From REEP01 sp964517265 (GTDB lineage Bacteria > Pseudomonadota > Alphaproteobacteria > Rhodospirillales > Defluviicoccaceae): DNA of 48,485 nucleotides. Where the stretch lies: contig CAZFBS010000019.1 in NCBI GenBank assembly GCA_964517265.1, positions 1 to 48,485 on the forward strand, read 5' to 3'. Within the stretch, counting starts at the first letter, position 1, and each line of letters opens with the position of its first letter. The position numbers and the translations under genes were made by a program. Below, one piece after another: positions 17,040-23,675 of this stretch. The notes beneath the pieces are model-generated. The model searched no databases, was not told the DNA's origin, and saw nothing but the letters and a program-made list of their open reading frames with translations.

Positions 17040-17672
17040 TCAGGAAATCTCTTTTTGCATGGCCGGGCCGCTCGCCGGGATCAGTCCGGCATCGGTCAGG
17101 ATCCAGTCCACCTTCTGATCGAGAGCCCCGCGCGGCACGCGCGCGACAACCTGAACCTTGTAGCCGACACCGACCGCCACCACCGGGCCTTCGTTGCGCA
17201 GGGCGTTCAAGGTCCGATCGTAATAAGCCCCCCCCTGCCCCAGCCGGTAGCCCTCGCTGTCGACAGCCAGCAGCGGTGCCACGACCACGTCCGGCCGCAC
17301 CTCGGGAGCGTCGGCGATGGGATGCATCGTCTCGAAAACCCCGGGCTCGAGCGGATCGGAAGGATGCCAGCGCCGGAAGATGAGCGGCGCATTGCGGGAA
17401 AGAACCACCGGAAGAGCACACAGCACCCGATATTGTTCAAGGCGCGCGAGCAATGGCCGCACATCAATCTCGGTTCCCATCGGCCAGTAGCCGCTGACAA
17501 CCATCCCGGCACGGATGCCGAGGAGGGTCATGTTGGAAACGAAGTGATCCAGGATCGCACGCGCGGCGTCCGGGCCGTCCTTCTGGTCGGCGACAAGGCG
17601 CAAGGCCTCGGCGCGTTGCCGCAAGGCTTGTTTTTCCGCGACCAAGGAGGGGGGATCGGACAGAACCGTCAT
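17040..17672 (-). CDS. fau: 5-formyltetrahydrofolate cyclo-ligase
   Basis: Returns 5-formyl-THF to the folate pool as 5,10-methenyl-THF using ATP. The 210 residues from the ATG at 17672 include the Mg-ATP/phosphate loop LGQGGAYYDRTL and an N-terminal basic segment (KQALRQRAEALR). The frame is open 35 codons further upstream, but that region belongs to the 6S RNA locus and is not protein-like. The order zapA-ssrS-fau matches E. coli (zapA-ssrS-ygfA) and many alphaproteobacteria, where fau is partly cotranscribed with the 6S RNA. Confidence 0.93.
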   Translation of the reverse strand: MTVLSDPPSLVAEKQALRQRAEALRLVADQKDGPDAARAILDHFVSNMTLLGIRAGMVVSGYWPMGTEIDVRPLLARLEQYRVLCALPVVLSRNAPLIFRRWHPSDPLEPGVFETMHPIADAPEVRPDVVVAPLLAVDSEGYRLGQGGAYYDRTLNALRNEGPVVAVGVGYKVQVVARVPRGALDQKVDWILTDAGLIPASGPAMQKEIS

Positions 17673-17699
17673 CGCAAACGTCTCGCTCCTCGCATGGTT

Positions 17700-17852
17700 G
17701 GAGAGAGGCCAACGCACAAGCAAGAACGGGACGGCGCCGCAAGAATCGTCGGTCAAATGTCCTCTGTGGCCTGCCAAAGCAGGTGGGCGCCGTATGCCGG
17801 ACCCACGGGTCCGCCAGGAACAGCTCCCAAGAGATCATTATTGGCCCCAGGG
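17700..17852 (-). ncRNA. ssrS: 6S RNA
   Basis: It lies between zapA and the cyclo-ligase gene on the same strand, the classical ssrS position. The minus-strand sequence folds as expected: a closing stem pairs 17841-17848 with 17705-17712 (8 bp, one G-U); an inner stem pairs 17786-17793 with 17731-17738 (8 bp, perfect); a small hairpin CGGACC-CGTG-GGTCCG lies on the 5' side of the bubble; and an apical hairpin CCTGC-TTTG-GCAGG is present. Segments such as GGGAGCTGTTCCTGGCGG look like alphaproteobacterial 6S RNAs as I recall them. It would bind the housekeeping RNA polymerase and mimic an open promoter. Ends are approximate, and it is probably processed from a longer transcript that includes fau. 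Confidence 0.78.
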
Positions 17853-17899
17853 ATAAAGCGACCTAACAAACACCGCAGCCACCGTCCACGCCTTGTTAT

Positions 17900-18232
17900 C
17901 TATGTCTCCTTCAGGCGTTCGGCAATGGTCTCGATGGTTTCGGCAAGCGCTTCAATTTCCCCGCCGAGAGCCGGATCGGGCGCGCCGCCAGCGGCGGCAT
18001 CGTGTTGTGCACGCAGCACCTCGATCTGCCTCATGGCATCCCACAGTTCATCCGTCGCCATCAACGCCGCCACCAGCAGCAGGCGCGCTTCTCCCACTTG
18101 CCCGACGGTTTCGACGATCTCGGTGATCCGCTGGTCGACCGCCCGAGCCAGCCGAACAAGGTGCTGCTCCTCGCCCTCGCCGCAAGCCAGCACATAGGCC
18201 TTGCCGTTGACTGTGATCGAAACCTGACTCAC
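17900..18232 (-). CDS. zapA: Cell division protein ZapA
   Basis: Small FtsZ-ring stabiliser. The 110 residues from the GTG at 18232 (SQVSITVNGKAYVLACG at the N-terminus) contain the ZapA fold: a beta-rich N-terminal head with YVLACGEGEEQHLVRLA, then a long C-terminal helix and coiled coil. The frame is open about 46 codons upstream, but this is Arg/Pro-rich shadow of the preceding gene. It follows the DUF4164 gene with a 9-bp gap and precedes the 6S RNA. Confidence 0.9.
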   Translation of the reverse strand: MSQVSITVNGKAYVLACGEGEEQHLVRLARAVDQRITEIVETVGQVGEARLLLVAALMATDELWDAMRQIEVLRAQHDAAAGGAPDPALGGEIEALAETIETIAERLKET

Positions 18233-18240
18233 CGCAGCGC

Positions 18241-18549
18241 CTACTCGCCGATGATGCTGCGCAGGCGGACAATGGCCGCATCGAGCCGCTCGGCCAGCGC
18301 GTCCTGGCTCTCGCGCAGGGCCTCGGCTTCCGCGCGCGCCGCGTTGAGGTCTTGCTGCTGCTGGCGGCACCTCGCCTCGAGGTCAACCACCGTCGCTTGC
18401 AGTACGGCGACGGCGCGAATGAGCCGATCCCGCGCGAGCAAAACCGGATCTGCGTCCAGCACAAGGGGCCCCCGTGCTCGAGGACTTCCGGCTTCAGGCG
18501 CGCCCGCGGGTTCGGACAGAGGGGAGTGCAGTCGCTGCTGTAGCTTCAT
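18241..18549 (-). CDS. DUF4164-family coiled-coil protein
   Basis: The 102-residue protein is almost entirely helical after a polar N-terminus. Heptad-like Leu/Ala spacing from about residue 38 (DRLIRAVAVLQATVVDLEAR) to the end indicates a coiled coil. It has no TM or signal. Alphaproteobacteria usually carry such a gene just before zapA, so a division-associated role is likely, but no function is established. The ATG at 18549 starts a probable DUF4164-zapA-ssrS-fau transcript, divergent from gap. Confidence 0.8.
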   Translation of the reverse strand: MKLQQRLHSPLSEPAGAPEAGSPRARGPLVLDADPVLLARDRLIRAVAVLQATVVDLEARCRQQQQDLNAARAEAEALRESQDALAERLDAAIVRLRSIIGE

Positions 18550-18630
18550 GAAGCAATCCTAGGCTTGCCCGGGCGCCGCCGTCAACCCAAGGTGCAAAGA
18601 TGAGAGGACAACGGATAGGGCAAAAATCCA

Positions 18631-18659
18631 TTGACGGAACCGGCCATTCCGACAATTGT
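18631..18659 (+). promoter_or_regulatory. Candidate promoter of gap
   Basis: TTGACG at 18631-18636, a 17-bp spacer, then AATTGT at 18654-18659. The -35 is good and the -10 weak. The leader to gap is about 125 nt and contains a hairpin (18738-18743 pairing 18750-18755) followed by a pyrimidine-rich stretch. Confidence 0.4.
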
Positions 18660-18790
18660 GCGGGGGGCTAAGAACTCAAACGATCCACCAGCGGGCCGAT
18701 TCGACGATCGAGCGAACGGCCGCGCTGAGGTGGTTGCCCCTCGTTTGATCGAGGGCTTTCAAATTTCAATCTATCCAGAGGAGGTAACGC

Positions 18791-19795
18791 ATGGCGGTTC
18801 GAGTAGGCATTAATGGCTTCGGCCGCATTGGACGTCTGGTACTGCGCGCCGCCGCAGAATCCGGCCGCAACGATGTCGAATTCGTGGCTGTCAACGACCT
18901 CGGCTCCGTCGAGACGAACGCGCACTTGTTGAAGTACGACTCGGTACACGGCACCTATCCGGGTTCGATCAGCACCGACGGCAACTCGATGACCGTCGAC
19001 GGGCACAAGATCCAGGTCTTCGCCGAGCGCGATCCCAAGAAGCTGCCGTGGGGCGATCTCGGCATCGACGTGCTGATGGAGTGCACGGGAATTTTCACCG
19101 CTCGCGACAAGGCCGCCGTTCACCTTGAGCAAGGTGCGAAGAAGGTGCTGGTTTCGGCACCATCGTCGGGCGCCGATGCAACCATTGTTTACGGCGTCAA
19201 CCACGATGTGCTGAAAGCCGAGCACAAGGTCGTCTCCAACGCATCCTGCACCACCAACTGTTTGGCTCCACCGGTCTCCGTACTGCACAAGCTGGTCGGT
19301 CTCGAAAAAGGCTACATGACGACGATCCACGCTTACACCGGCGATCAGCCGGTCCTCGACACGCTGCACAAGGACCTTCGCCGGGCCCGTGCCGCCGCGC
19401 TGTCGATGGTGCCGACCTCGACCGGTGCCGCAAAGGCCGTGGGTCTGGTGCTGCCCGAACTTGCCGGCAAGCTCGATGGCTCCGCGATCCGGGTGCCGAC
19501 GCCGAACGTCTCGGTGGTCGACCTCGTGTTCATTTCCTCGAAGTCGACAAGCAAGGACGAAGTGAACAAGGCCATCGAGGAAGCCGCGAACGGCCATCTC
19601 AAGGGCATCATGGGGTACAACACTGAGCCTTTGGTTTCGATCGACTTCAATCACGATCGCAGAAGCTCGATCTTTGATGGCAGCCAGACGCAGGTTGTGG
19701 ATGGCAATCTGGTCCGCATCGTCGCTTGGTATGACAACGAGTGGGGCTTCTCCAATCGCATGCCGGACACCGCAGCGGTGATGGCCGGTCTCTAA
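18791..19795 (+). CDS. gap: Glyceraldehyde-3-phosphate dehydrogenase, NAD-type
   Basis: Glycolytic and gluconeogenic enzyme. The 334 residues show the Rossmann motif GINGFGRIGR (7-16), an Asp at position 36 after VAVN that favours NAD, the catalytic Cys153 in SNASCTTNC, and His180 in TTIHAYTGDQ. The C-terminal WYDNEWGFSNR is intact. It starts at the ATG with a strong GAGGAGG about 6 nt upstream. The usual alphaproteobacterial neighbours tkt (upstream) and pgk (downstream) are absent. A strong terminator follows at 19821-19853. Confidence 0.98.
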   Translation: MAVRVGINGFGRIGRLVLRAAAESGRNDVEFVAVNDLGSVETNAHLLKYDSVHGTYPGSISTDGNSMTVDGHKIQVFAERDPKKLPWGDLGIDVLMECTGIFTARDKAAVHLEQGAKKVLVSAPSSGADATIVYGVNHDVLKAEHKVVSNASCTTNCLAPPVSVLHKLVGLEKGYMTTIHAYTGDQPVLDTLHKDLRRARAAALSMVPTSTGAAKAVGLVLPELAGKLDGSAIRVPTPNVSVVDLVFISSKSTSKDEVNKAIEEAANGHLKGIMGYNTEPLVSIDFNHDRRSSIFDGSQTQVVDGNLVRIVAWYDNEWGFSNRMPDTAAVMAGL

Positions 19796-19820
19796 ACGAG
19801 AGGCGTGACGACAGTGGCGA

Positions 19821-19853
19821 AAGGGCGGGGCAAAACCCCGCCCTTGTTGTTTT
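19821..19853 (+). terminator. Rho-independent terminator of gap
   Basis: A perfect 10-bp GC-rich stem (19821-19830 pairing with 19836-19845) with a 5-nt loop CAAAA is followed by GTTGTTTT. It lies 26 bp after the gap stop. It also falls inside the longest possible reading of the next gene, which argues that this gene really starts further downstream. Confidence 0.85.
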
Positions 19854-19882
19854 CCCAGGACAAGAAGAGCGCGCTGAGCGAA

Positions 19883-20293
19883 GTGCGTCCGATCGTCATC
19901 GTCCATGATATCACGCATGCGCGTGCGGCTTTGGCCGCGGCCGCCGCGCTTGGGGTGCCTATCCGCCTTAGGAGCGCCCCAGGTGCGGCCTCTTACCTCG
20001 GGCCATCGGTGTTTCACGCCCTGATCGACGAGGCGCGGAAAACCGCGCCGGAGGCAGACGCCGTTGCGGTCATGGACTGCGGTGGCGACGTCGGCCGCGC
20101 CCTGTCGGCGCTGCGTCATGGCCTCGATCGGGTGCGGGTGGACCTGCCGAGGGGGACAGTGTTGCGGCTTGCCGACATCGCAAACTGCCATGGCGCCGCG
20201 ATTGACGACGACGATGACGAGCCGCTTGATCTTCTGAATTGTTCAGATCCGGCTGCCACTTGCCAAAAATGGCTTGCAAACGCGGTCAAATAA
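19883..20293 (+). CDS. Hypothetical protein between gap and fba
   Basis: I do not recognise the family. The frame is open from a GTG at 19805 (162 residues), but codons 6-17 of that reading form the gap terminator stem and tail, so a start after it is more likely. The GTG at 19883 (136 residues) begins just before the first ordered segment, RPIVIVHDITHARAAL. The remainder looks like a small alpha/beta protein: hydrophobic strands (PIVIVHD, ADAVAVMDCG, RVRVDLP) alternate with Ala-rich helices, followed by an acidic run DDDDDE and two Cys near the C-terminus. No signal or TM is seen. Codon use is like the neighbours. It precedes fba by 107 bp. Confidence 0.6.
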   Translation: MRPIVIVHDITHARAALAAAAALGVPIRLRSAPGAASYLGPSVFHALIDEARKTAPEADAVAVMDCGGDVGRALSALRHGLDRVRVDLPRGTVLRLADIANCHGAAIDDDDDEPLDLLNCSDPAATCQKWLANAVK

Positions 20294-20317
20294 GCGGCCA
20301 TTGCCGGCAAAGGCTCG

Positions 20318-20346
20318 TTGCCAACGCTGGGCGGCTGGTGTATCGG
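20318..20346 (+). promoter_or_regulatory. Candidate promoter of fba
   Basis: TTGCCA at 20318-20323, exactly 17 bp, then TATCGG at 20341-20346, leaving a leader of about 48 nt to the fba ATG. This is a pattern match only. Confidence 0.4.
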
Positions 20347-20400
20347 AGTCCTCTGGGATGGTAATTCACGGCAAACTTAGGAATCGGGGAGATTCGAGTC

Positions 20401-21360
20401 ATGAAGGTTTCAAAAACGGTCAAGAACATCCTCAACAATTACGAAACTGACAATCCGGGGACCAAGGCCAACCTTGCCCGGATCCTGTCGACCGGCCGGC
20501 TGGGCGGGACCGGCAAGATGGTGATCCTGCCGGTCGACCAGGGGTTCGAGCACGGTCCGAGCCGGAGCTTCGCGCCCAATCCTCCGGCCTACGATCCGGA
20601 ATATCACATCAAGCTCGCGATTGACGCTGGCCTCAATGCCTATGCCACTCCGCTCGGGATGGTCGAGGCCGTCGCCGATAGCTACGCCGGACAGATTCCG
20701 CTGATCCTCAAAGTCAACAGCTCCAACACCCTCGCCCGCAGCAAGGAAGCGCCGAGTCAAGCGGTGACCGCCTCGGTCGACGATGCCGTGCGCCTCGGCT
20801 GCGCCGCGATCGGCTTCACCATCTATCCGGGCTCGGACGAAGCCTTCAAGATGATGGAGACGATCAAGGAGATGAGCTACGAGGCGAAGCGCAAGGGCAT
20901 CGCCACGGTCGTCTGGTCCTATCCGCGCGGCGGCACCCTGTCGAAGGACGGCGAGCTCGCGGTCGACATCGCCGCATATGCGTGCCACATGGCCGCGCTG
21001 CTCGGCGCTCACATCATCAAGATCAAGCTGCCGACCGACTTCATCGAGCAGCCCGAGGCCAAGAAGGTCTATGAAGCCGAGGGCATCGATATCTCCACCC
21101 AGGCCGCCAGGGTCCGGCACTGCATGGATGCAGCATTCAAGGGTCGCCGTATCGTCGTGTTCTCGGGCGGCGCCAAGAAGGGAGCGGATCAGGTGTATCA
21201 GGATGCGCGCGACATCCGTGATGGCGGCGGCAACGGCTCCATCATCGGCCGCAACACCTTCCAGCGGCCGCGCGAAGAAGCGATCGACATGCTGACGCGG
21301 ATCATCAACATCTATCTCGGCAAGGAAGAGACGGCCGGCGTCTCCAAGGCCGCCGAGTAG
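20401..21360 (+). CDS. Class I fructose-bisphosphate aldolase (DhnA type)
   Basis: The 319-residue DeoC/FbaB-type aldolase uses a Schiff base rather than a metal. Visible are the N-terminal PVDQGFEHGP (44-53), the LKVNSSNTL strand, GFTIYPGSDE, the active-site region HIIKIKLPTD (Lys207/Lys209), and the phosphate-binding end FSGGAKKG plus NGSIIGRN. It cleaves fructose-1,6-bisphosphate, or forms it in gluconeogenesis. The ATG is preceded by GGGGAG. Alphaproteobacteria commonly carry this type near gap and thiE. A terminator structure follows inside thiE. Confidence 0.93.
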   Translation: MKVSKTVKNILNNYETDNPGTKANLARILSTGRLGGTGKMVILPVDQGFEHGPSRSFAPNPPAYDPEYHIKLAIDAGLNAYATPLGMVEAVADSYAGQIPLILKVNSSNTLARSKEAPSQAVTASVDDAVRLGCAAIGFTIYPGSDEAFKMMETIKEMSYEAKRKGIATVVWSYPRGGTLSKDGELAVDIAAYACHMAALLGAHIIKIKLPTDFIEQPEAKKVYEAEGIDISTQAARVRHCMDAAFKGRRIVVFSGGAKKGADQVYQDARDIRDGGGNGSIIGRNTFQRPREEAIDMLTRIINIYLGKEETAGVSKAAE

Positions 21361-21372
21361 CGCAAGAGCCGA

Positions 21373-22020
21373 GTGAGCTCAAAGCCGGCCTGTCGGCTTT
21401 ATCTGCTTACGCCGCCGCGTTTCGACGCGGCGGCTTTTTCTTCGCTGCTGACCTCGGCTCTGGATGCCGGCGACGTCGCCGCCGTTCAGCTGCGGTTGAA
21501 GGGCACCGACGACGATACCGTCCGGCGGGCCTGCGAGGCGCTGCAGCCTGAGGTCCAGCAGCGAGGCATCGCGTTCATTCTCAACGACAGGCCCGATCTT
21601 GCGCGGGAGCTGAACTGCGACGGCGTCCATATCGGCCAGTACGATACCCCCTACCGCGAGGCCCGGAAAATGCTCGGGGAAGACGGGATCGTGGGGGTGA
21701 CGTGCCACAACTCGCGTCATCTGGCGATGGAAGCCGCCGAGGCGGGCGCCGACTATGTCGCCTTCGGCGCCTTTCATCCGAGCGCCACCAAAGAGGCACC
21801 GACCGCCGCGGACCCCGAGATCCTAGTCTGGTGGAGCGAATTGATGACGGTTCCGTGCGTTGCCATCGGCGGCATCACGGTGGAGAACTGCAGGCCGCTG
21901 ATCGCGTCCGGAGCCGATTTCCTTGCAGTCTCCGCCGGCGTCTGGCGGCACCCCGAAGGTCCGGCCGCCGCCGTGCGCGCGTTTGCGGCCGAGATCGACC
22001 ACTGCGGTGGCGGCGGATAG
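21373..22020 (+). CDS. thiE: Thiamine-phosphate synthase
   Basis: Couples HMP-PP with thiazole phosphate to thiamine phosphate. The 215-residue TIM barrel shows RLYLLTPPRFD at the N-terminus, VQLRLK, LNDRPDLA (diphosphate/Mg site), DGVHIGQYD, VGVTCHNSRH, DYVAFGAFHPSATK and IGGITVEN. The GTG start at 21373 keeps the conserved RLYLLTPP strand, so the gene begins upstream of the terminator-like hairpin at 21411-21442. It is 12 bp after fba. Together with thiD at the start of the window it covers two thiamine steps, though on separate transcripts. Confidence 0.92.
   Translation: MSSKPACRLYLLTPPRFDAAAFSSLLTSALDAGDVAAVQLRLKGTDDDTVRRACEALQPEVQQRGIAFILNDRPDLARELNCDGVHIGQYDTPYREARKMLGEDGIVGVTCHNSRHLAMEAAEAGADYVAFGAFHPSATKEAPTAADPEILVWWSELMTVPCVAIGGITVENCRPLIASGADFLAVSAGVWRHPEGPAAAVRAFAAEIDHCGGGG
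21411..21442 (+). terminator. Terminator-like hairpin at the fba/thiE junction, inside thiE
   Basis: A perfect 10-bp stem (21411-21420 with 21425-21434) with a TTCG tetraloop is followed by TTTTTCTT, an archetypal intrinsic terminator. It covers thiE codons 13-24. A smaller 7-bp hairpin (21381-21387 with 21394-21400) precedes it. It probably ends most fba transcripts, with thiE expressed only when translation or read-through prevents folding. Confidence 0.75.
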
Positions 22021-22198
22021 GTCTCGCGAAGCGCGACCGCCGGCACGCGGCCCCCGTCGCGGGTCTCCTCAGATCCTTGTCCGGTCCCGGGCGCCTCGTT
22101 GTCCCGGCGTTGCTCGCTGGGGGACAACCTGATAGCTTCCGCCGCGGTCATCCCGACCCCACGATCGCAACCCTGCATCCGAGGTCCTGTTCAAGACA

Positions 22199-22768
22199 AT
22201 GAAGATCAATGGAAACGCAATTCGTCCCGGTATGGTCATCGAGCATCAGGGCCGGCTCTGGCGCGCCGTCCGGATTCAGCACACGCAGCCGGGAAAAGGC
22301 GGCGCCTACCTGCAGGTCGAACTGAAGGGCCTTCGCGACAACACCAAGCTCAACGAGCGGTTTCGTTCGTCGGAGTCGGTGGAGCGTGTGCGTCTGGATC
22401 AACGCGCTCTTCAGTTCCTGTATTCCGAGGGCGACACCTATACGTTCATGGACAACGAGACGTTCGAGCAGATTTCGCTCCCTGCCGACGCCATCGGCGA
22501 GGACCAGATCCCGTTTCTTCAGGAAGGCATGATCGTCACCATCGAGTTCCACGAAGAGACGCCGATCAGTGTGCAGCTTCCGGACAGCGTCGTCCTCCAG
22601 GTCGTCGAAGCCGATGCGGTGGTGAAGGGTCAGACCGCGTCTTCGTCTTACAAGCCGGCCGTGCTGGAGAACGGCATGCGGGTGATGGTGCCTCCCCACA
22701 TCGAAGCGGGCACCCGGATCGTCGTCAACACGGCCGACCGCTCCTATGTCGAGCGGGCCAAGGATTGA
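22199..22768 (+). CDS. efp: Elongation factor P
   Basis: Relieves ribosome stalling at polyproline. The 189-residue three-domain beta-barrel protein has the tip loop TQPGKGGAY with Lys33 at the position that is beta-lysylated in E. coli. The C-terminal OB domain ends with the family motif around VPPHIEAGTRIVVNT. The modification genes epmA/epmB are not in the window. The 178-bp gap from thiE (22021-22198) holds an imperfect inverted repeat (TTGTCCC...GGGACAA) and presumably the promoter. Proline-rich TolA encoded nearby is a plausible client. Confidence 0.97.
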   Translation: MKINGNAIRPGMVIEHQGRLWRAVRIQHTQPGKGGAYLQVELKGLRDNTKLNERFRSSESVERVRLDQRALQFLYSEGDTYTFMDNETFEQISLPADAIGEDQIPFLQEGMIVTIEFHEETPISVQLPDSVVLQVVEADAVVKGQTASSSYKPAVLENGMRVMVPPHIEAGTRIVVNTADRSYVERAKD

Positions 22769-22792
22769 GACTGTGACGCACAAGGAAGAATC

Positions 22793-23623
22793 GTGAATCG
22801 CTCGCCGCTGCTGAACGTCATGATGGCCGCCGCCCACAAGGCGGCGCGCGGCCTCATCCGCGACTTCGGAGAACTCGAGCATCTGCAGGTTTCGAAGAAG
22901 GGGCCCGCCGACTTCGTCAGCAAGGCCGATCACCGGGCGGATCAGGTGCTGCGGGGAGAACTGAAGAAGGCGCGGCCGGCGTTCGGTCTGGTAACCGAGG
23001 AGTCGGGCAGCGAGGACGGCACCGACACCTCGAACCGGTGGCTGGTCGATCCCCTCGACGGCACCACCAACTTTCTCCACGGCATTCCCCACTTCGCCAT
23101 CTCCATTGCATTGGAGCGGGATGGCGATCCCTACGCCGGCGTCATCTATTCGCCGATCACCGACGAGATGTACGTTGCCGAGAAAGGGCTCGGCGCGTAC
23201 ATGAACGGGCGGCGTTTGCGCGTCTCCGGGCGCAGGAACATGGCGGAAGCAGTGTTCGCCACCGGAGTCCCGTTCCTCGGTCTCGACGGCCATGATCTGT
23301 TCATCCGGCAACTTCGCTCGATCATGGGAGTGAGCGCGGGCGTTCGCCGATTCGGCTCCGCGGCGCTCGATCTCGCGTTCGTCGCGGCCGGCCGCTTCGA
23401 CGGCTACTGGGAGAACGGGCTCAGCGTCTGGGATACCGCAGCTGGAATCGTACTGGTTCGCGAAGCCGGTGGATTTGTCTCCAACCTTGCCGGAGGCCCC
23501 CGCGTCGCCACCGGAAGCGGAATCATCGCCGCCAACAGCGCGCTGTTCCCGGCGCTGTCCAAGGCCATCAGGGATGCCGCTCCGGTTGACCATGGGCCGG
23601 ATAAACACGCATTCCGTGGGTAG
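22793..23623 (+). CDS. suhB: Inositol-monophosphatase family protein (SuhB type)
   Basis: Li-sensitive, Mg-dependent phosphatase fold. Metal ligands are visible as EE (residues 69-70), DPLDGTTN (86-93) and the C-terminal WDTAAG. The 276 residues match the family. The GTG start has AAGGAAGAA 2-3 nt upstream, 24 bp after efp, so efp-suhB is likely one transcript. SuhB proteins hydrolyse inositol-1-phosphate, and in E. coli SuhB is also a factor of rRNA antitermination complexes; which applies here is unknown. Confidence 0.93.
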   Translation: MNRSPLLNVMMAAAHKAARGLIRDFGELEHLQVSKKGPADFVSKADHRADQVLRGELKKARPAFGLVTEESGSEDGTDTSNRWLVDPLDGTTNFLHGIPHFAISIALERDGDPYAGVIYSPITDEMYVAEKGLGAYMNGRRLRVSGRRNMAEAVFATGVPFLGLDGHDLFIRQLRSIMGVSAGVRRFGSAALDLAFVAAGRFDGYWENGLSVWDTAAGIVLVREAGGFVSNLAGGPRVATGSGIIAANSALFPALSKAIRDAAPVDHGPDKHAFRG

Positions 23624-23675
23624 ACTGGTTGTCTTTAACAAATCTGTTGACTATTTTCGCGGCAGGCCCTCAAGA

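Noticed and set aside
21361..21420. TPP riboswitch upstream of thiE (and of thiD)
   Set aside because: The conserved thi-box elements are not present in either upstream region; the structure at thiE is a plain terminator hairpin.
23469..23675. N-terminal 69-codon extension of the OmpA-like gene
   Set aside because: It overlaps the end of suhB in another frame, and the signal peptide begins only at the ATG at 23676.
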